Shown here: positions 8,727 through 17,459 of the stretch, piece by piece | Layout: every line of letters begins with the position of its first letter | How positions within the stretch are numbered: position 1 is the stretch's first letter | From: Spirosoma sp. KUDC1026 | GTDB lineage: Bacteria > Bacteroidota > Bacteroidia > Cytophagales > Spirosomataceae | Reading direction: 5' to 3' | DNA: 64,000 nucleotides | NCBI RefSeq assembly: GCF_013375035.1 | Contig: NZ_CP056032.1 | Coordinates: 3,080,001-3,144,000 of the forward strand | Position numbers and translations under genes: made by a program | Notes under the pieces: model-generated | Databases searched by the model: none | Seen by the model: the letters and a program-made list of their open reading frames with translations, nothing else | Told to the model about the DNA's origin: nothing

Positions 8727-11039
8727 TTAGTCGACCCGGAACTCGTCGAGCAGGAGCCAGGCTTTGCCACCCGCCCCGTATTCACCCGCCGGGATAACGC
8801 CCTTATTGGTGGCCTGCATCCGTACGTAACGGGCGTTGACGGGCGCGAACCGGGCATCGACGGCATTGATCCCGTTCACCGGAAACTGAGTCTGGGTGAA
8901 TACGTTCTGATACGTTTTACCATCTTCCGAGACCGCCAGCCGAAGCATGGTAGGTGCCCACATCCGCTGCCAGTGATAATTCAGAACGTGGGTGCCGATC
9001 TGAGAAATGGGCTGGGTTTTTTGTAGATCAATGATGACTTCGGCGTCGTCGCCCTGGAAACCAATCCACTCACCGGTGTTGTAACGGCTGGTGCCCACTA
9101 CGCCATTGACCGCAACCAGCGGACTCGCGGGTTTGTAGCCGCCTTTGGGCGCGTTGGTGAACGTAACGGGCTTGCCGGTGGCTTTGCTGATGGTCAACTG
9201 CTTCTCGAACACGCGCCCCTGATGCTGGTCTCCCGCAAAAACGGCGGCTTTAACAACGCTGCTTGTCGCGATCGTAACCGGCTTTGTGTACAATAGACTG
9301 GCAGTTGTCGGCGACTGACCATCGGTTGTGTAACGAACCGTAGCGCCGGGGAGCGTAGTAGATAAGGTCAGTTGAAGCGTACCGTTGGCGTTGACGGTTA
9401 CGGAGTCGGTCAGTTCATCGAACTGGTCAGCGTAGTGGACGTTACGTTGGGTGAGCAGAGGTTCGTGAATCCGCAGTCGACGCAGGAAATCCGGGTAATT
9501 GCGCTGCTGCCGCGGACTCCAGCCCATTTCGGCAACGGCCAGTGCCCGGGGGAAAATCATATATTCTGCCTTCTCGGGGCTATCCATGTACTCGCTCCAG
9601 GCATTGCCCTGCACGCCTTTCAGGTACTTTTCTTCCTCGGCTTTCAGGTCCGCCGGAACAGGTTCGTAACTGTACGTTTTGCTCAGGGGCGTATAGCCTG
9701 CCGCCGTCAGGGGCTCGGCGGGGTAGAGCGACTGGTAATAATCGAAATAGACGTACGGCTCCGGCGTCATGATGGCGTCGTGCCGTTGCCGCATGGCCTC
9801 AATACCGCCCTGGATACCCTGCCAGCTCATCACCGTAGCGCCGGGCGATAGGCCACCTTCCAGAATTTCGTCCCAGCCGATAATCTGGCGACCCTTACTG
9901 TTCAGATGTCGCTCAATCCGACGGATTACGTAGCTCTGTAGTTCGTGCTCGTCTTTGAGGTGTTCAGCTTTGATGCGGGCCTGGCAGCGGGCGCAGGTTT
10001 TCCAGCGGTTTTTTGGACACTCATCGCCCCCGATGTGGATGTACGTAGACGGAAACAGCTGAATGACTTCATCCAGTACGTTTTCCAGGAACGTAAAGGT
10101 GCTGTCGTTGCCCGCGCAGTACACATCGTCAAAAATGCCCCAGAACGTAGCCGCCTGGTAGGGACCACCGGGCGATCCGTCGGGCTTCAGACAACCCAGT
10201 TCGGGTTTTGCGCTCAGAGCCGCCAGCGCGTGGCCGGGCATTTCGATTTCGGGAATAACTGTGATGTGGCGCTGAGCTGCGTACCGGACCAGATCGCGGA
10301 CCTCGTCCTGCGTGTAGTAACCGCCGTAACGCTTGCCGTCAAAGCGGTGGGGGAGTTCCTTTTTATGGCCGATCAACGTTTCGTTCCGATACGCGGCCGT
10401 TTTTTGTAATTCCGGGTAACGTTTGATTTCAATCCGCCAGCCCTGGTCGTCGGTCAGGTGCCAGTGGAACGTATTGAATTTGTACAGCGCCAGCTGGTCG
10501 ATGTATTTTTTGAGGAACGCCAGCGGAAACATATGCCGACTCACGTCCAGGTGCATTCCCCGGTACGAAAAACGCGGGTAATCATCAATCCGGGCCGCGG
10601 GTATCCGAAACGACGACGACCGGGATTGATCCAGCAGTTGAACGAGGGTTTGCAGGCCGTAAAAAAGTCCGGTTTCGTTATGTCCTGTCAGCGTGATAGC
10701 GCCGGGAGTAATATGGAGCTGATAACCCTCAGATTTGGGAATCAATGCAGAATCCAGCCGCAACTGAATAGGGGAGCTGCCTTTGGTTGTGCCGATTTGT
10801 AACGTAAATTTCGTTACGCTGGCAATCGTTTGCTGGAACAGCCGGAGTAATTCGGGAGAAACGGTGCCCGATAAGCGGGTTTTGGACGTAAGCTGAAACG
10901 TGCCTGTTTCTGGCTGATAGGAAACGGGCTGTGGTATAATCGCAGGTTGTTGCGCCCTGGAAAAAGTTGGCTGGGCCAAAACTGGAGCCCAGCCAATCCC
11001 GATTACTATTAAACCTATGAGTATTAAATGCCGGAACAT
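8727..11039 (-). CDS. Beta-N-acetylhexosaminidase (GH20) with chitobiase-type and F5/8C C-terminal domains
   Basis: A 770-residue exported enzyme (signal peptide MFRHLILIGLIVIGIGWAPVLAQ). Domains in order: GH20b N-terminal domain (IIPQPVSYQP), GH20 barrel with FSYRGMHLDVSRHMF and the catalytic Asp-Glu pair in HIGGDECPKNRW, a chitobiase C-terminal Ig-like domain (VRYTTDGQSPT), and a discoidin/F5-8C carbohydrate-binding domain (SRYNTGEWIGFQGDD). It releases terminal GlcNAc/GalNAc with substrate assistance by the acetamido group. ATG 11039 is taken instead of the GTG two codons upstream. It is the first gene of the operon; the DeoR gene is divergent. Confidence 0.94.
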   Translation of the reverse strand: MFRHLILIGLIVIGIGWAPVLAQPTFSRAQQPAIIPQPVSYQPETGTFQLTSKTRLSGTVSPELLRLFQQTIASVTKFTLQIGTTKGSSPIQLRLDSALIPKSEGYQLHITPGAITLTGHNETGLFYGLQTLVQLLDQSRSSSFRIPAARIDDYPRFSYRGMHLDVSRHMFPLAFLKKYIDQLALYKFNTFHWHLTDDQGWRIEIKRYPELQKTAAYRNETLIGHKKELPHRFDGKRYGGYYTQDEVRDLVRYAAQRHITVIPEIEMPGHALAALSAKPELGCLKPDGSPGGPYQAATFWGIFDDVYCAGNDSTFTFLENVLDEVIQLFPSTYIHIGGDECPKNRWKTCARCQARIKAEHLKDEHELQSYVIRRIERHLNSKGRQIIGWDEILEGGLSPGATVMSWQGIQGGIEAMRQRHDAIMTPEPYVYFDYYQSLYPAEPLTAAGYTPLSKTYSYEPVPADLKAEEEKYLKGVQGNAWSEYMDSPEKAEYMIFPRALAVAEMGWSPRQQRNYPDFLRRLRIHEPLLTQRNVHYADQFDELTDSVTVNANGTLQLTLSTTLPGATVRYTTDGQSPTTASLLYTKPVTIATSSVVKAAVFAGDQHQGRVFEKQLTISKATGKPVTFTNAPKGGYKPASPLVAVNGVVGTSRYNTGEWIGFQGDDAEVIIDLQKTQPISQIGTHVLNYHWQRMWAPTMLRLAVSEDGKTYQNVFTQTQFPVNGINAVDARFAPVNARYVRMQATNKGVIPAGEYGAGGKAWLLLDEFRVD

Positions 11040-11440
11040 CTGCACGTTTAGTTAGCCTGCCAGCAATCCGCTTGTCGGCAGAGTTACCTCATCAGTTCTG
11101 GTAAGCTGATGCCAGTCAATTCACAATTGCTACTGCGCAAGACTATGAACTTCAGGGTATGGTGTCAGACGAGTGAACGTACTATCAGTTTGCAAATAGT
11201 GCGTTGTTTTTGGTGAGGTATGTGCGAAATTGGCAAGTTCTGGCAATAGAAGCAAGTTTTATTTTTAAAATAAATTAAAATAGGGGCTTATGTGTGCAAA
11301 TACTGCAAATTACAGTTCGTTAAATGAGTAGTTTTGGTAGAATAGTTGCATAACATTTTGTGATCAGTGTAATATTGCAGGCTTCACTCATGATAGTCAG
11401 TCGAAAGAGGTAGTTTAGTATAGTTCAGCCGGAATACGCC
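11040..11440. other. Divergent intergenic region between the GH20 operon and the DeoR gene
   Basis: About 400 bases with no credible gene on either strand. It is AT-rich around 11260-11350 and must hold the promoters of both directions and the DeoR operator. I see near-matches but no exact TAnnTTTG box, and no obvious long palindrome. Confidence 0.6.
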
Positions 11441-12214
11441 ATGCCCCAAACAGATACGTCAGTTGTCCTTTTAAAAGAAGAGCGCAAGGGTTTACTTATC
11501 AAAGAAATAAACCTGCACACCCGGATTTATCTGGCAGATCTGGCTACCACGCTGAACGTATCGGAGGATACGATTCGGCGGGACATCAATGAATTGGCCG
11601 AAGAAGGAAAGCTGATAAAGATCCGGGGTGGGGCTATGTCGAAGGCGTACCACCATACGTCGGCTCTGCAGGAGACGTACGCGCACCAGAACAAACGGGT
11701 CATCGCGCAGAAAGCGCTGTCGCTGCTGAAAGACGGCATGCTGATTCTGATCGGTGGCGGGACGACGATCCGCGAGCTGATTAAATTGATTCCGCAGGAG
11801 CTAAAAGCCACTTTCATTACCGTCAATCCGCTGACGGCCGTTGAGCTACTCGACAAACCAAACCTGGAAATCATTCTGATTGGCGGGCAGATTTCGCGCT
11901 ATAGTCAGATGAGCATAGGGGGGGAAGTCTACCAGCGGCTGTCAGAACTGCGGGCCGACCTGTGTATCATCGGTACCAACGCCATCGACGCCCGTGAAGG
12001 GCTTACCGACTCCGACTGGGAAACGGTACAAACCAAAAAAGCCATGATCAAGGCCTCGTCGAAAGTAGCCATCCTGACGATTTCGGAAAAGATGGATACG
12101 GTGATGCGCATGAAAATTACCGACCTGGATCAGATCGACTACCTCATCACGGACCTCCCCGCCGACGCCCCCCAAATGGCTCCCTATCAAATGGGAAACG
12201 TAACGTTTCTGTAA
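11441..12214 (+). CDS. DeoR/GlpR-family transcriptional regulator
   Basis: A 257-residue regulator with an N-terminal winged helix (LATTLNVSEDTIRRDINELA at about 38-57) and a C-terminal DeoRC sensor domain containing IGGGTTIRELIKLIP and LIGGQISRYSQMSIGGE, the sugar-phosphate-binding segments of the family. Such proteins usually repress catabolic operons until a phosphorylated sugar intermediate appears. It is divergent from the GH20/GH29/GntP operon 400 bases away, so that operon is the likely target, with an amino-sugar phosphate or similar as inducer. No Shine-Dalgarno is visible, as usual for this phylum. Confidence 0.9.
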   Translation: MPQTDTSVVLLKEERKGLLIKEINLHTRIYLADLATTLNVSEDTIRRDINELAEEGKLIKIRGGAMSKAYHHTSALQETYAHQNKRVIAQKALSLLKDGMLILIGGGTTIRELIKLIPQELKATFITVNPLTAVELLDKPNLEIILIGGQISRYSQMSIGGEVYQRLSELRADLCIIGTNAIDAREGLTDSDWETVQTKKAMIKASSKVAILTISEKMDTVMRMKITDLDQIDYLITDLPADAPQMAPYQMGNVTFL

Positions 12215-12280
12215 CTATGAAAAGGCCCAACCTAAGTGAGTGGCCATTTTATCGAAGAATTTTACCTAAAAAGAGGGCCC

Positions 12281-12347
12281 TTGTCCTAAATAGAAACGTT
12301 TTTGTCCTGAATTGAAAATAGGCGGTAAAGGGATGCCTATATGTTTG
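12281..12347 (+). promoter_or_regulatory. Candidate promoter with tandem 21-bp-period operator
   Basis: Direct repeats TTGTCCTAAATAGAAA (12281-12296) and TTGTCCTGAATTGAAA (12302-12317) are spaced 21 bp apart on one face of the helix. A TATGTTTG box (12340-12347) matching the Bacteroidota -7 consensus TAnnTTTG follows 22 bases later, and the ATG at 12373 lies 25 bases beyond. A closely similar pair with the same spacing precedes the peptidase operon at 25.6 kb. Seen in sequence; function is inferred. Confidence 0.55.
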
Positions 12348-12372
12348 TGGGGCCGATTTGTCCAATCTACCC

Positions 12373-14118
12373 ATGAACAAAGAGTCCTTAAAACTATGGT
12401 TGCTGGCAGCTGTGCCGGTGCTGGCTTACTTTGCCTATTTCTTCCACTTTTCCATAAACGCCCCCCAATTCGACGACTTCCAGAGTATCATTCGGGCCAT
12501 CATTACCTACGACACTGCTCAGAACTGGTTCGATTGGCTAACGACTCAATACGTTGAACATAGGATTGCCTACGTGCGGCTTGTTGCTCTGGTTGTTTAC
12601 AAACTAACCGGCACGGTCAATTTTATCGACATCAGCTTCATTGGTAACCTCAGCCTGGTTGGTGTGCTGATCATGCTGGGGCTTTGGTTCAACCGCTGGC
12701 AGTTGCTTCCTTACTTTTTGCCGGTTCCGTTCATTCTGTTCCAGATGAATTACCATCATGACACCTTCACGGCGATGATGGCGGTGCAGAATCTAGGCAT
12801 CCTGTTCTGGGCGCTGCTTACGTTCTGGCTATTGGCTGAGGGGCGTCGGTGGAAGCAGCGGATAGCGTTATTACCGGCCGTAGCTGCCGTCTATACAAGT
12901 GGTAGTGGTATGTTCGTCCTGCTGATCGGGGCGGTTCTTCTCCTGGTTCAGCGTCGGTGGCTGGCCGCAACAGTTTGGCTAGTGGTTGGTACTGCCGCGA
13001 TTGCCTGGTATTTCCGGGGCTTCTACTGGGGCAACTCCATCTTTAGCGCCAGTTATGCCATTCAGCACATTCCTCAACTGATCGCGTTTGCCATTTTTTT
13101 CTGCGGGAGTTATTTCGATCTCCTCCCAAACGTACTGATGAGCGAATACACTGGGTCCATCGTACCTGGCTACCTGCCGATCGCCTTTTATGCCCGGCTG
13201 CTTTTGCCGTTCGCAGGTGGTCTGCTGCTGGTTTTGTCAATGCTGGTAGTTGTGCTGTGCTGGCTGTTACCAGATCAGAACGCCAAGCGCATCCGCATTC
13301 CTGTCGTAACCAGGGCTGCTGGGTACTTTTTGATCAACAAACCCGCCAGTACGTTTCTGGTTGCCTCCTTACTCTTTCTGCTTATCACAACTTTCGTCGT
13401 CACCTTGGGCCGATTTGGCGCTGGCCTGGGGCTGGCTTTTGCCATCCGTTACAAAATCTATTCACCATTGATGGTCATTTTCTGCTATGCCGCTTTCTGG
13501 GTGAATTTACGTCAGGAAAAACGCCTTGCGTTACAACCCGTATACAAAGCGACGCTTACGATCAGTATCCTGATCGGTATAAACAGTTATTACCAGCACA
13601 TTAATCAGATTCAGTTTGATCGACGCACAGCATTAAGTGGGCTGTTTAACATGAAGACGAATCACCACTGGACGGTTTATGGCTCCTACTATGGCAATAT
13701 CGATTCCGTCATGCAGGTCGCTCTCAACAAAAAAATCTACGAACTCGAACAGCCTGATTTGTCAGTACTTATGCCTGTAAAGGGAGCTGATTTTGACAGG
13801 AAATCTACCCTTACTATTCGTCTTGACTCGCTTTATGGCTACACAAAACTCTACGTCAAAAAGAGTCCGTTCCTGATGTCTTGCCTAAAATCGGGGCTAT
13901 GTGCCGGTCCATACTTTATTTTCTACGATAAGCAAAGGAGGTATTTGCTGCCGGCCCGCTCGGAACGTAACCTGATCGGGTCATATCGATCTGGCTTCTC
14001 GTACGGTATCGATCACTTTACGCTTGATCTGGTTCATAGCCGCTACAGGGTGGCTATTATGACAACCGATGCTGTTTCGAAGCAGTTTTATCGAACGAAC
14101 CACCAATTAACCCTGTAA
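12373..14118 (+). CDS. Polytopic membrane protein, GT-C glycosyltransferase-like
   Basis: A 581-residue inner-membrane protein with about 10 hydrophobic helices over the first 400 residues and a soluble C-terminal part of about 180 residues. The first periplasmic loop has FDDFQSIIRAI and, later, EHRIAYVRL, resembling the acidic loop of GT-C (ArnT/PMT-like) lipid-linked sugar transferases, but I cannot name a family. ATG 12373 is preferred to the upstream TTG 12358. The gene is apparently transcribed alone from the tandem-repeat promoter just upstream. A sugar- or lipid-modifying role in the envelope is a guess. Confidence 0.6.
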   Translation: MNKESLKLWLLAAVPVLAYFAYFFHFSINAPQFDDFQSIIRAIITYDTAQNWFDWLTTQYVEHRIAYVRLVALVVYKLTGTVNFIDISFIGNLSLVGVLIMLGLWFNRWQLLPYFLPVPFILFQMNYHHDTFTAMMAVQNLGILFWALLTFWLLAEGRRWKQRIALLPAVAAVYTSGSGMFVLLIGAVLLLVQRRWLAATVWLVVGTAAIAWYFRGFYWGNSIFSASYAIQHIPQLIAFAIFFCGSYFDLLPNVLMSEYTGSIVPGYLPIAFYARLLLPFAGGLLLVLSMLVVVLCWLLPDQNAKRIRIPVVTRAAGYFLINKPASTFLVASLLFLLITTFVVTLGRFGAGLGLAFAIRYKIYSPLMVIFCYAAFWVNLRQEKRLALQPVYKATLTISILIGINSYYQHINQIQFDRRTALSGLFNMKTNHHWTVYGSYYGNIDSVMQVALNKKIYELEQPDLSVLMPVKGADFDRKSTLTIRLDSLYGYTKLYVKKSPFLMSCLKSGLCAGPYFIFYDKQRRYLLPARSERNLIGSYRSGFSYGIDHFTLDLVHSRYRVAIMTTDAVSKQFYRTNHQLTL

Positions 14119-14243
14119 ACGTTGTAAGCAGTCCCCTTCTGTCTGTCACCGCGCTGTGTCGGCAGGCGTTCTTTTGCCGGGGTTGCAACCGTCGACTCCC
14201 GATAAGGGTCATAATAGGTGTACGGTCTACAAATCTTTGGATT

Positions 14244-14492
14244 ATGTTGCTCCGACGAATAAGCAGAGGATTGGTTCTATTAACCGTTGTTTCTGGTAAC
14301 ATCAGTTGCGAGCGGGACTATGCGTCGTCTGAGCGTTGCCAGCTTGAACCCGACAGCGGTCCCTGCTACGCCTACACGATCCGTTATTATTGCGATAAAA
14401 AAGAGAAGCGTTGCAAGGAATTCGTCTACGGGGGTTGTGGCGGCACCGTCCCCTTCGAAACCCTGGCCCAGTGTCAGGAGTGTGAGAAATAA
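14244..14492 (+). CDS. Small lipoprotein with a Kunitz/BPTI-type protease-inhibitor domain
   Basis: An 82-residue protein with a hydrophobic leader and a lipobox-like GNISC (Cys22). Residues 32-80 align along nearly their whole length with bovine pancreatic trypsin inhibitor: Cys32, GPC41, TIRYY, Cys57, FVYGGC65, Cys77 and Cys80 match BPTI Cys5, 14, 30, 38, 51 and 55. The residue after GPC, the P1 position, is Tyr42, which would favour chymotrypsin-like targets. Oddities: a seventh domain cysteine (Cys50), and spacings one residue shorter before and after Cys77. It is convergent with the S58 peptidase gene. Confidence 0.85.
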   Translation: MLLRRISRGLVLLTVVSGNISCERDYASSERCQLEPDSGPCYAYTIRYYCDKKEKRCKEFVYGGCGGTVPFETLAQCQECEK

Positions 14493-14578
14493 GAGGAACA
14501 GTAGAGAAGAAAGGTAAGAAAGTAGTGCACAGGAAAGCCTTTTCTCCTCTACTGCTTCAAAAAAGACGTAACAGCCTA

Positions 14579-15763
14579 CTATTTTTTCGTCAGCCGGTTG
14601 TATTGCTTCAACAAGTTACGGACGCTTTCGTGTGGAAGCCGGTAGGCCTTATTCCCATTGATGCCCTCCATTGTTTCTGCGGCTACCATGGCGTTAAGAA
14701 CTGCTTCTTCAACCGCTTCAACAGTAGCCCCGAATAACGGATTGATGCGGTCATTAGGCAATTCCGTGAGCTTTGTAAAACGATTCCGCTGAAACGCGCC
14801 GGGATTGGCTGTCGAAAATGCCAGAAAAATGTCGCCAGAGCCATTTTCTCCTCTACCACCCACGATACCTATCCCCAGGGGTACTCTAGCCGCAATACGT
14901 TTTAACTGATGGGGGAGCAAAGGGGCATCGGTCGCTACGACGACAATGATTGATCCATCACCAGACTGATAAGAAGGTGGTGCTTTTAATTCATAATTTA
15001 AGGTATCTTTTAGGTCAATGCCTACGGGCACACCAGCAATGGTCAGGAACCGTTTATTGCCAAAATTGGCCTGTACCAAAATCCCAACCGTGTAGGTCGA
15101 ATCGCCCACACTGACGACCCGCGAGGCCGTGCCAGTACCTCCCTTGAAACCCAGACACATCATGCCGGTCCCGCCCCCTACGTTACCCTCCCTAATAGGC
15201 CCCGTCTTTGCGCCGTCCAGTGCGTCAAAGGCATGACTTTCTTTGACGTGAAAACCGTAGATATCATTTAGAAATCCGTCATAGGTTTCAGCCACGACGG
15301 GGTAGGTATACCAGAAATCTTCTTTATACCAGCCTGTTTTGACGTACCATTTCAATACGGCGTCCCGCACTACGCCCACGCTATTGGTATTCGTAATCAT
15401 AATGGGGCCTTCCAGAAAACCAGATTCAGTGATCCAGGTGGTTCCCGTCATTTCGCCATTGCCATTAAGCGTGTACCAGTTCGCGAACACGGGATCGTTT
15501 ACTTTACCTCTTGGCAGAATGGCCGTAACGCCGGTTCGAACGGGGCCTTTGCCGCGAACGTTTTTTCCCTGTCCGGATATGATAGTACTGTAGCCAACTT
15601 GTACGCCTTTTACATCCGTGATCGCGTTGAAATTTCCGGGCGTGCCCGAAAACGGAATGCCTAAATCGCGGGCACGGGGCGTGGTTTGGGAAAAGGCTAC
15701 CAAACAGATTGTTAGCCAGCTAATGAGAAAGAACGTAATGAATTTTGTCATTATGGGAGTCAT
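14579..15763 (-). CDS. P1/S58 family aminopeptidase (DmpA/BapA-like), exported
   Basis: A 394-residue Ntn-type hydrolase precursor with a signal peptide (TKFITFFLISWLTICLVAFSQ). Family marks: DLGIPFSGTPGNFNAITDV, NTNSVGVVRDAV, GGGTGMMCLGFKGGTGTAS, and the self-cleavage site at Gly270-Ser271 (GDGSIIVVVATDAPLLP), which frees Ser271 as the N-terminal nucleophile of the beta chain. DmpA-type enzymes release N-terminal D-/L-amino or beta-amino residues. ATG 15763 overlaps the preceding stop codon (ATGA), implying translational coupling; ATG 15751 is an alternative. It is the last gene of the peptidase operon. Confidence 0.92.
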   Translation of the reverse strand: MTPIMTKFITFFLISWLTICLVAFSQTTPRARDLGIPFSGTPGNFNAITDVKGVQVGYSTIISGQGKNVRGKGPVRTGVTAILPRGKVNDPVFANWYTLNGNGEMTGTTWITESGFLEGPIMITNTNSVGVVRDAVLKWYVKTGWYKEDFWYTYPVVAETYDGFLNDIYGFHVKESHAFDALDGAKTGPIREGNVGGGTGMMCLGFKGGTGTASRVVSVGDSTYTVGILVQANFGNKRFLTIAGVPVGIDLKDTLNYELKAPPSYQSGDGSIIVVVATDAPLLPHQLKRIAARVPLGIGIVGGRGENGSGDIFLAFSTANPGAFQRNRFTKLTELPNDRINPLFGATVEAVEEAVLNAMVAAETMEGINGNKAYRLPHESVRNLLKQYNRLTKK

Positions 15764-17415
15764 TTTATCTTCTTCGCTTCAGTTGTTTGCCCACCTTGCA
15801 GCAACATAAGTTTCGTTATCTTCCCCGTATTATCCTTTATGAATTCGAGCTGGGCCTCAAAAGCTTCCGGATAAAACTTTGTTTCTGTTTCGGCTAAAAG
15901 AGGAAACTTACTCTGCCCTGTCGCCTGCGATATGAGCCGGTTTTGCTCTTTGGTAATGGTCAGAATGAAATTGGGTGTAATCTGATAATCGCCTGTGTAG
16001 CTCTCCAATACCTTTTCGCTGAGGGATATAGTCGGACGAGTTGCTGGAAGAGGCTTGTTTGTCTTCTTCCAGGTTTCGGATAATTCGCGGCTCTGAAACC
16101 GAATCTGTTCAACCTGACCGGTACCGTTTCGGATAAACTCAATGTTCGTTAGCGAGTTTTCGAGGAAAAACTTATCACGTTGGTACGCTTTCAGTTTGTA
16201 ACGAGGGCTATCCGTTCGTTGCGAATACAGTTGATTGTCGGCTATCGTAATGGCGCGCTGTATCCCCTCAGTATTTTCGTAAACGCCGGTATAGCTTTGC
16301 AGTGCGCTGGGTTCGATAGCAATTTCGGTGTAATCATAAGGTTTGCCAATGGTCAAAGCTGCCATTTTGCTGGCTACCATGTCGGGCGAATTGCTGGTGC
16401 TGTTCGAAAAGACTGCTACGAATACATCTTCCTGCGGCAGATAGATGCCCTCCGTTAGAAAGCCGTTGATCCCTCCGCCATGCTCAATGGTTGGGTTACC
16501 CTGTATAGTGCCCAGTGTCCATCCATACCCATAATTTGTCAGCTTACCATCACTCAGTCTGTAACGGGTAAAGGCCTTATCGAGCGTTTCCTTTTTGACC
16601 AGTTTATAGCTGTGTACCGCCTGATGCCATTTCCAGAGGTCACCCACTGTTGACTGAATTGAGCCCGCTGCATAAGGCTGCGTCATGCTCAAATAGTCTG
16701 CGTTGTTGATACCATTCTTTCCTTCCTGATAGCCCGCTGCCCGGTTTTTGATGAGCTTAGCGTTGTCACCGTAGTAGGAGTTGGTCATACCCAGCGGCTT
16801 GAAAAACACTTCCTCTGTGTATTGCGGATAGGTCTTACCTGATACTTTCTCAATAATATAACCCAGCAGGAAATAACCAGAGTTACAGTAAGCCCATTTT
16901 GTACCTGGCTCAAATTCCATCGGCTGGTTTTTGAAAAAATCAATCAGCTCCGTTGGCGACATGTCCTTCTTCATTATCGATCCAAACTCTTTCATGTCGG
17001 TGTAGCTTTTAATGCCCGATGTGTGCGTGAGTAGATGCTCGACCGTAATTTTCTTCCCCTGCGTCGGATAGTCCGGAATGAAGCGAGTGATTTCGTCCTG
17101 GAGAGAGAGCTTCCCCTGTTCCATCAGTTGCAGAATGGCGACTGCCGTAAACTGCTTGGTGATCGAACCAATGCGAAAGACATTATCCGGCTTCATCGGC
17201 ACGTCCAGTTCCTGATTGGCCATACCAAAGGCTTTCTGATAAATAATCTGCCCTTTGCGGGCTACCAGGGCCGTACAACCGGGCCCATCGGGTTTGAATT
17301 GTTTGGTTAGTAGACTGTCGAAGGCAACTGTTAGTCGACTGTTATTTACGGTCTGGGCATGGCTGCTTAGCGAAAGGACTAACCAAAGCAGGAGGGGGGT
17401 GAGAGACTTTTTCAT
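15760..17415 (-). CDS. Serine beta-lactamase-like hydrolase with C-terminal DUF3471-type module
   Basis: A 551-residue exported protein (signal MKKSLTPLLLWLVLSLSSHA). The beta-lactamase/DD-peptidase domain has Ser-x-x-Lys in IGSITKQFTAV, the Tyr-x-Asn motif in WAYCNSGYFLLG, and HGGGINGF as the third active-site motif. This group includes D-aminopeptidases, esterases and DD-carboxypeptidases, so antibiotic resistance is not implied. The last 200 residues hold two lipocalin-like DUF3471-type repeats ending GGQTTEAKKIK, a tail shared with the protein at 23771-24895. ATG 17415 gives the signal peptide. Confidence 0.88.
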   Translation of the reverse strand: MKKSLTPLLLWLVLSLSSHAQTVNNSRLTVAFDSLLTKQFKPDGPGCTALVARKGQIIYQKAFGMANQELDVPMKPDNVFRIGSITKQFTAVAILQLMEQGKLSLQDEITRFIPDYPTQGKKITVEHLLTHTSGIKSYTDMKEFGSIMKKDMSPTELIDFFKNQPMEFEPGTKWAYCNSGYFLLGYIIEKVSGKTYPQYTEEVFFKPLGMTNSYYGDNAKLIKNRAAGYQEGKNGINNADYLSMTQPYAAGSIQSTVGDLWKWHQAVHSYKLVKKETLDKAFTRYRLSDGKLTNYGYGWTLGTIQGNPTIEHGGGINGFLTEGIYLPQEDVFVAVFSNSTSNSPDMVASKMAALTIGKPYDYTEIAIEPSALQSYTGVYENTEGIQRAITIADNQLYSQRTDSPRYKLKAYQRDKFFLENSLTNIEFIRNGTGQVEQIRFQSRELSETWKKTNKPLPATRPTISLSEKVLESYTGDYQITPNFILTITKEQNRLISQATGQSKFPLLAETETKFYPEAFEAQLEFIKDNTGKITKLMLLQGGQTTEAKKIK

Positions 17416-17459
17416 AAATTGGTTATAGAGGAAAGTTGAACACGATGCTATGTACATTC

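Noticed and set aside
15760..17415. Antibiotic-resistance beta-lactamase
   Set aside because: SxxK/YxN serine hydrolases with DUF3471-type tails among peptidases are usually peptidases or esterases; nothing shows resistance.
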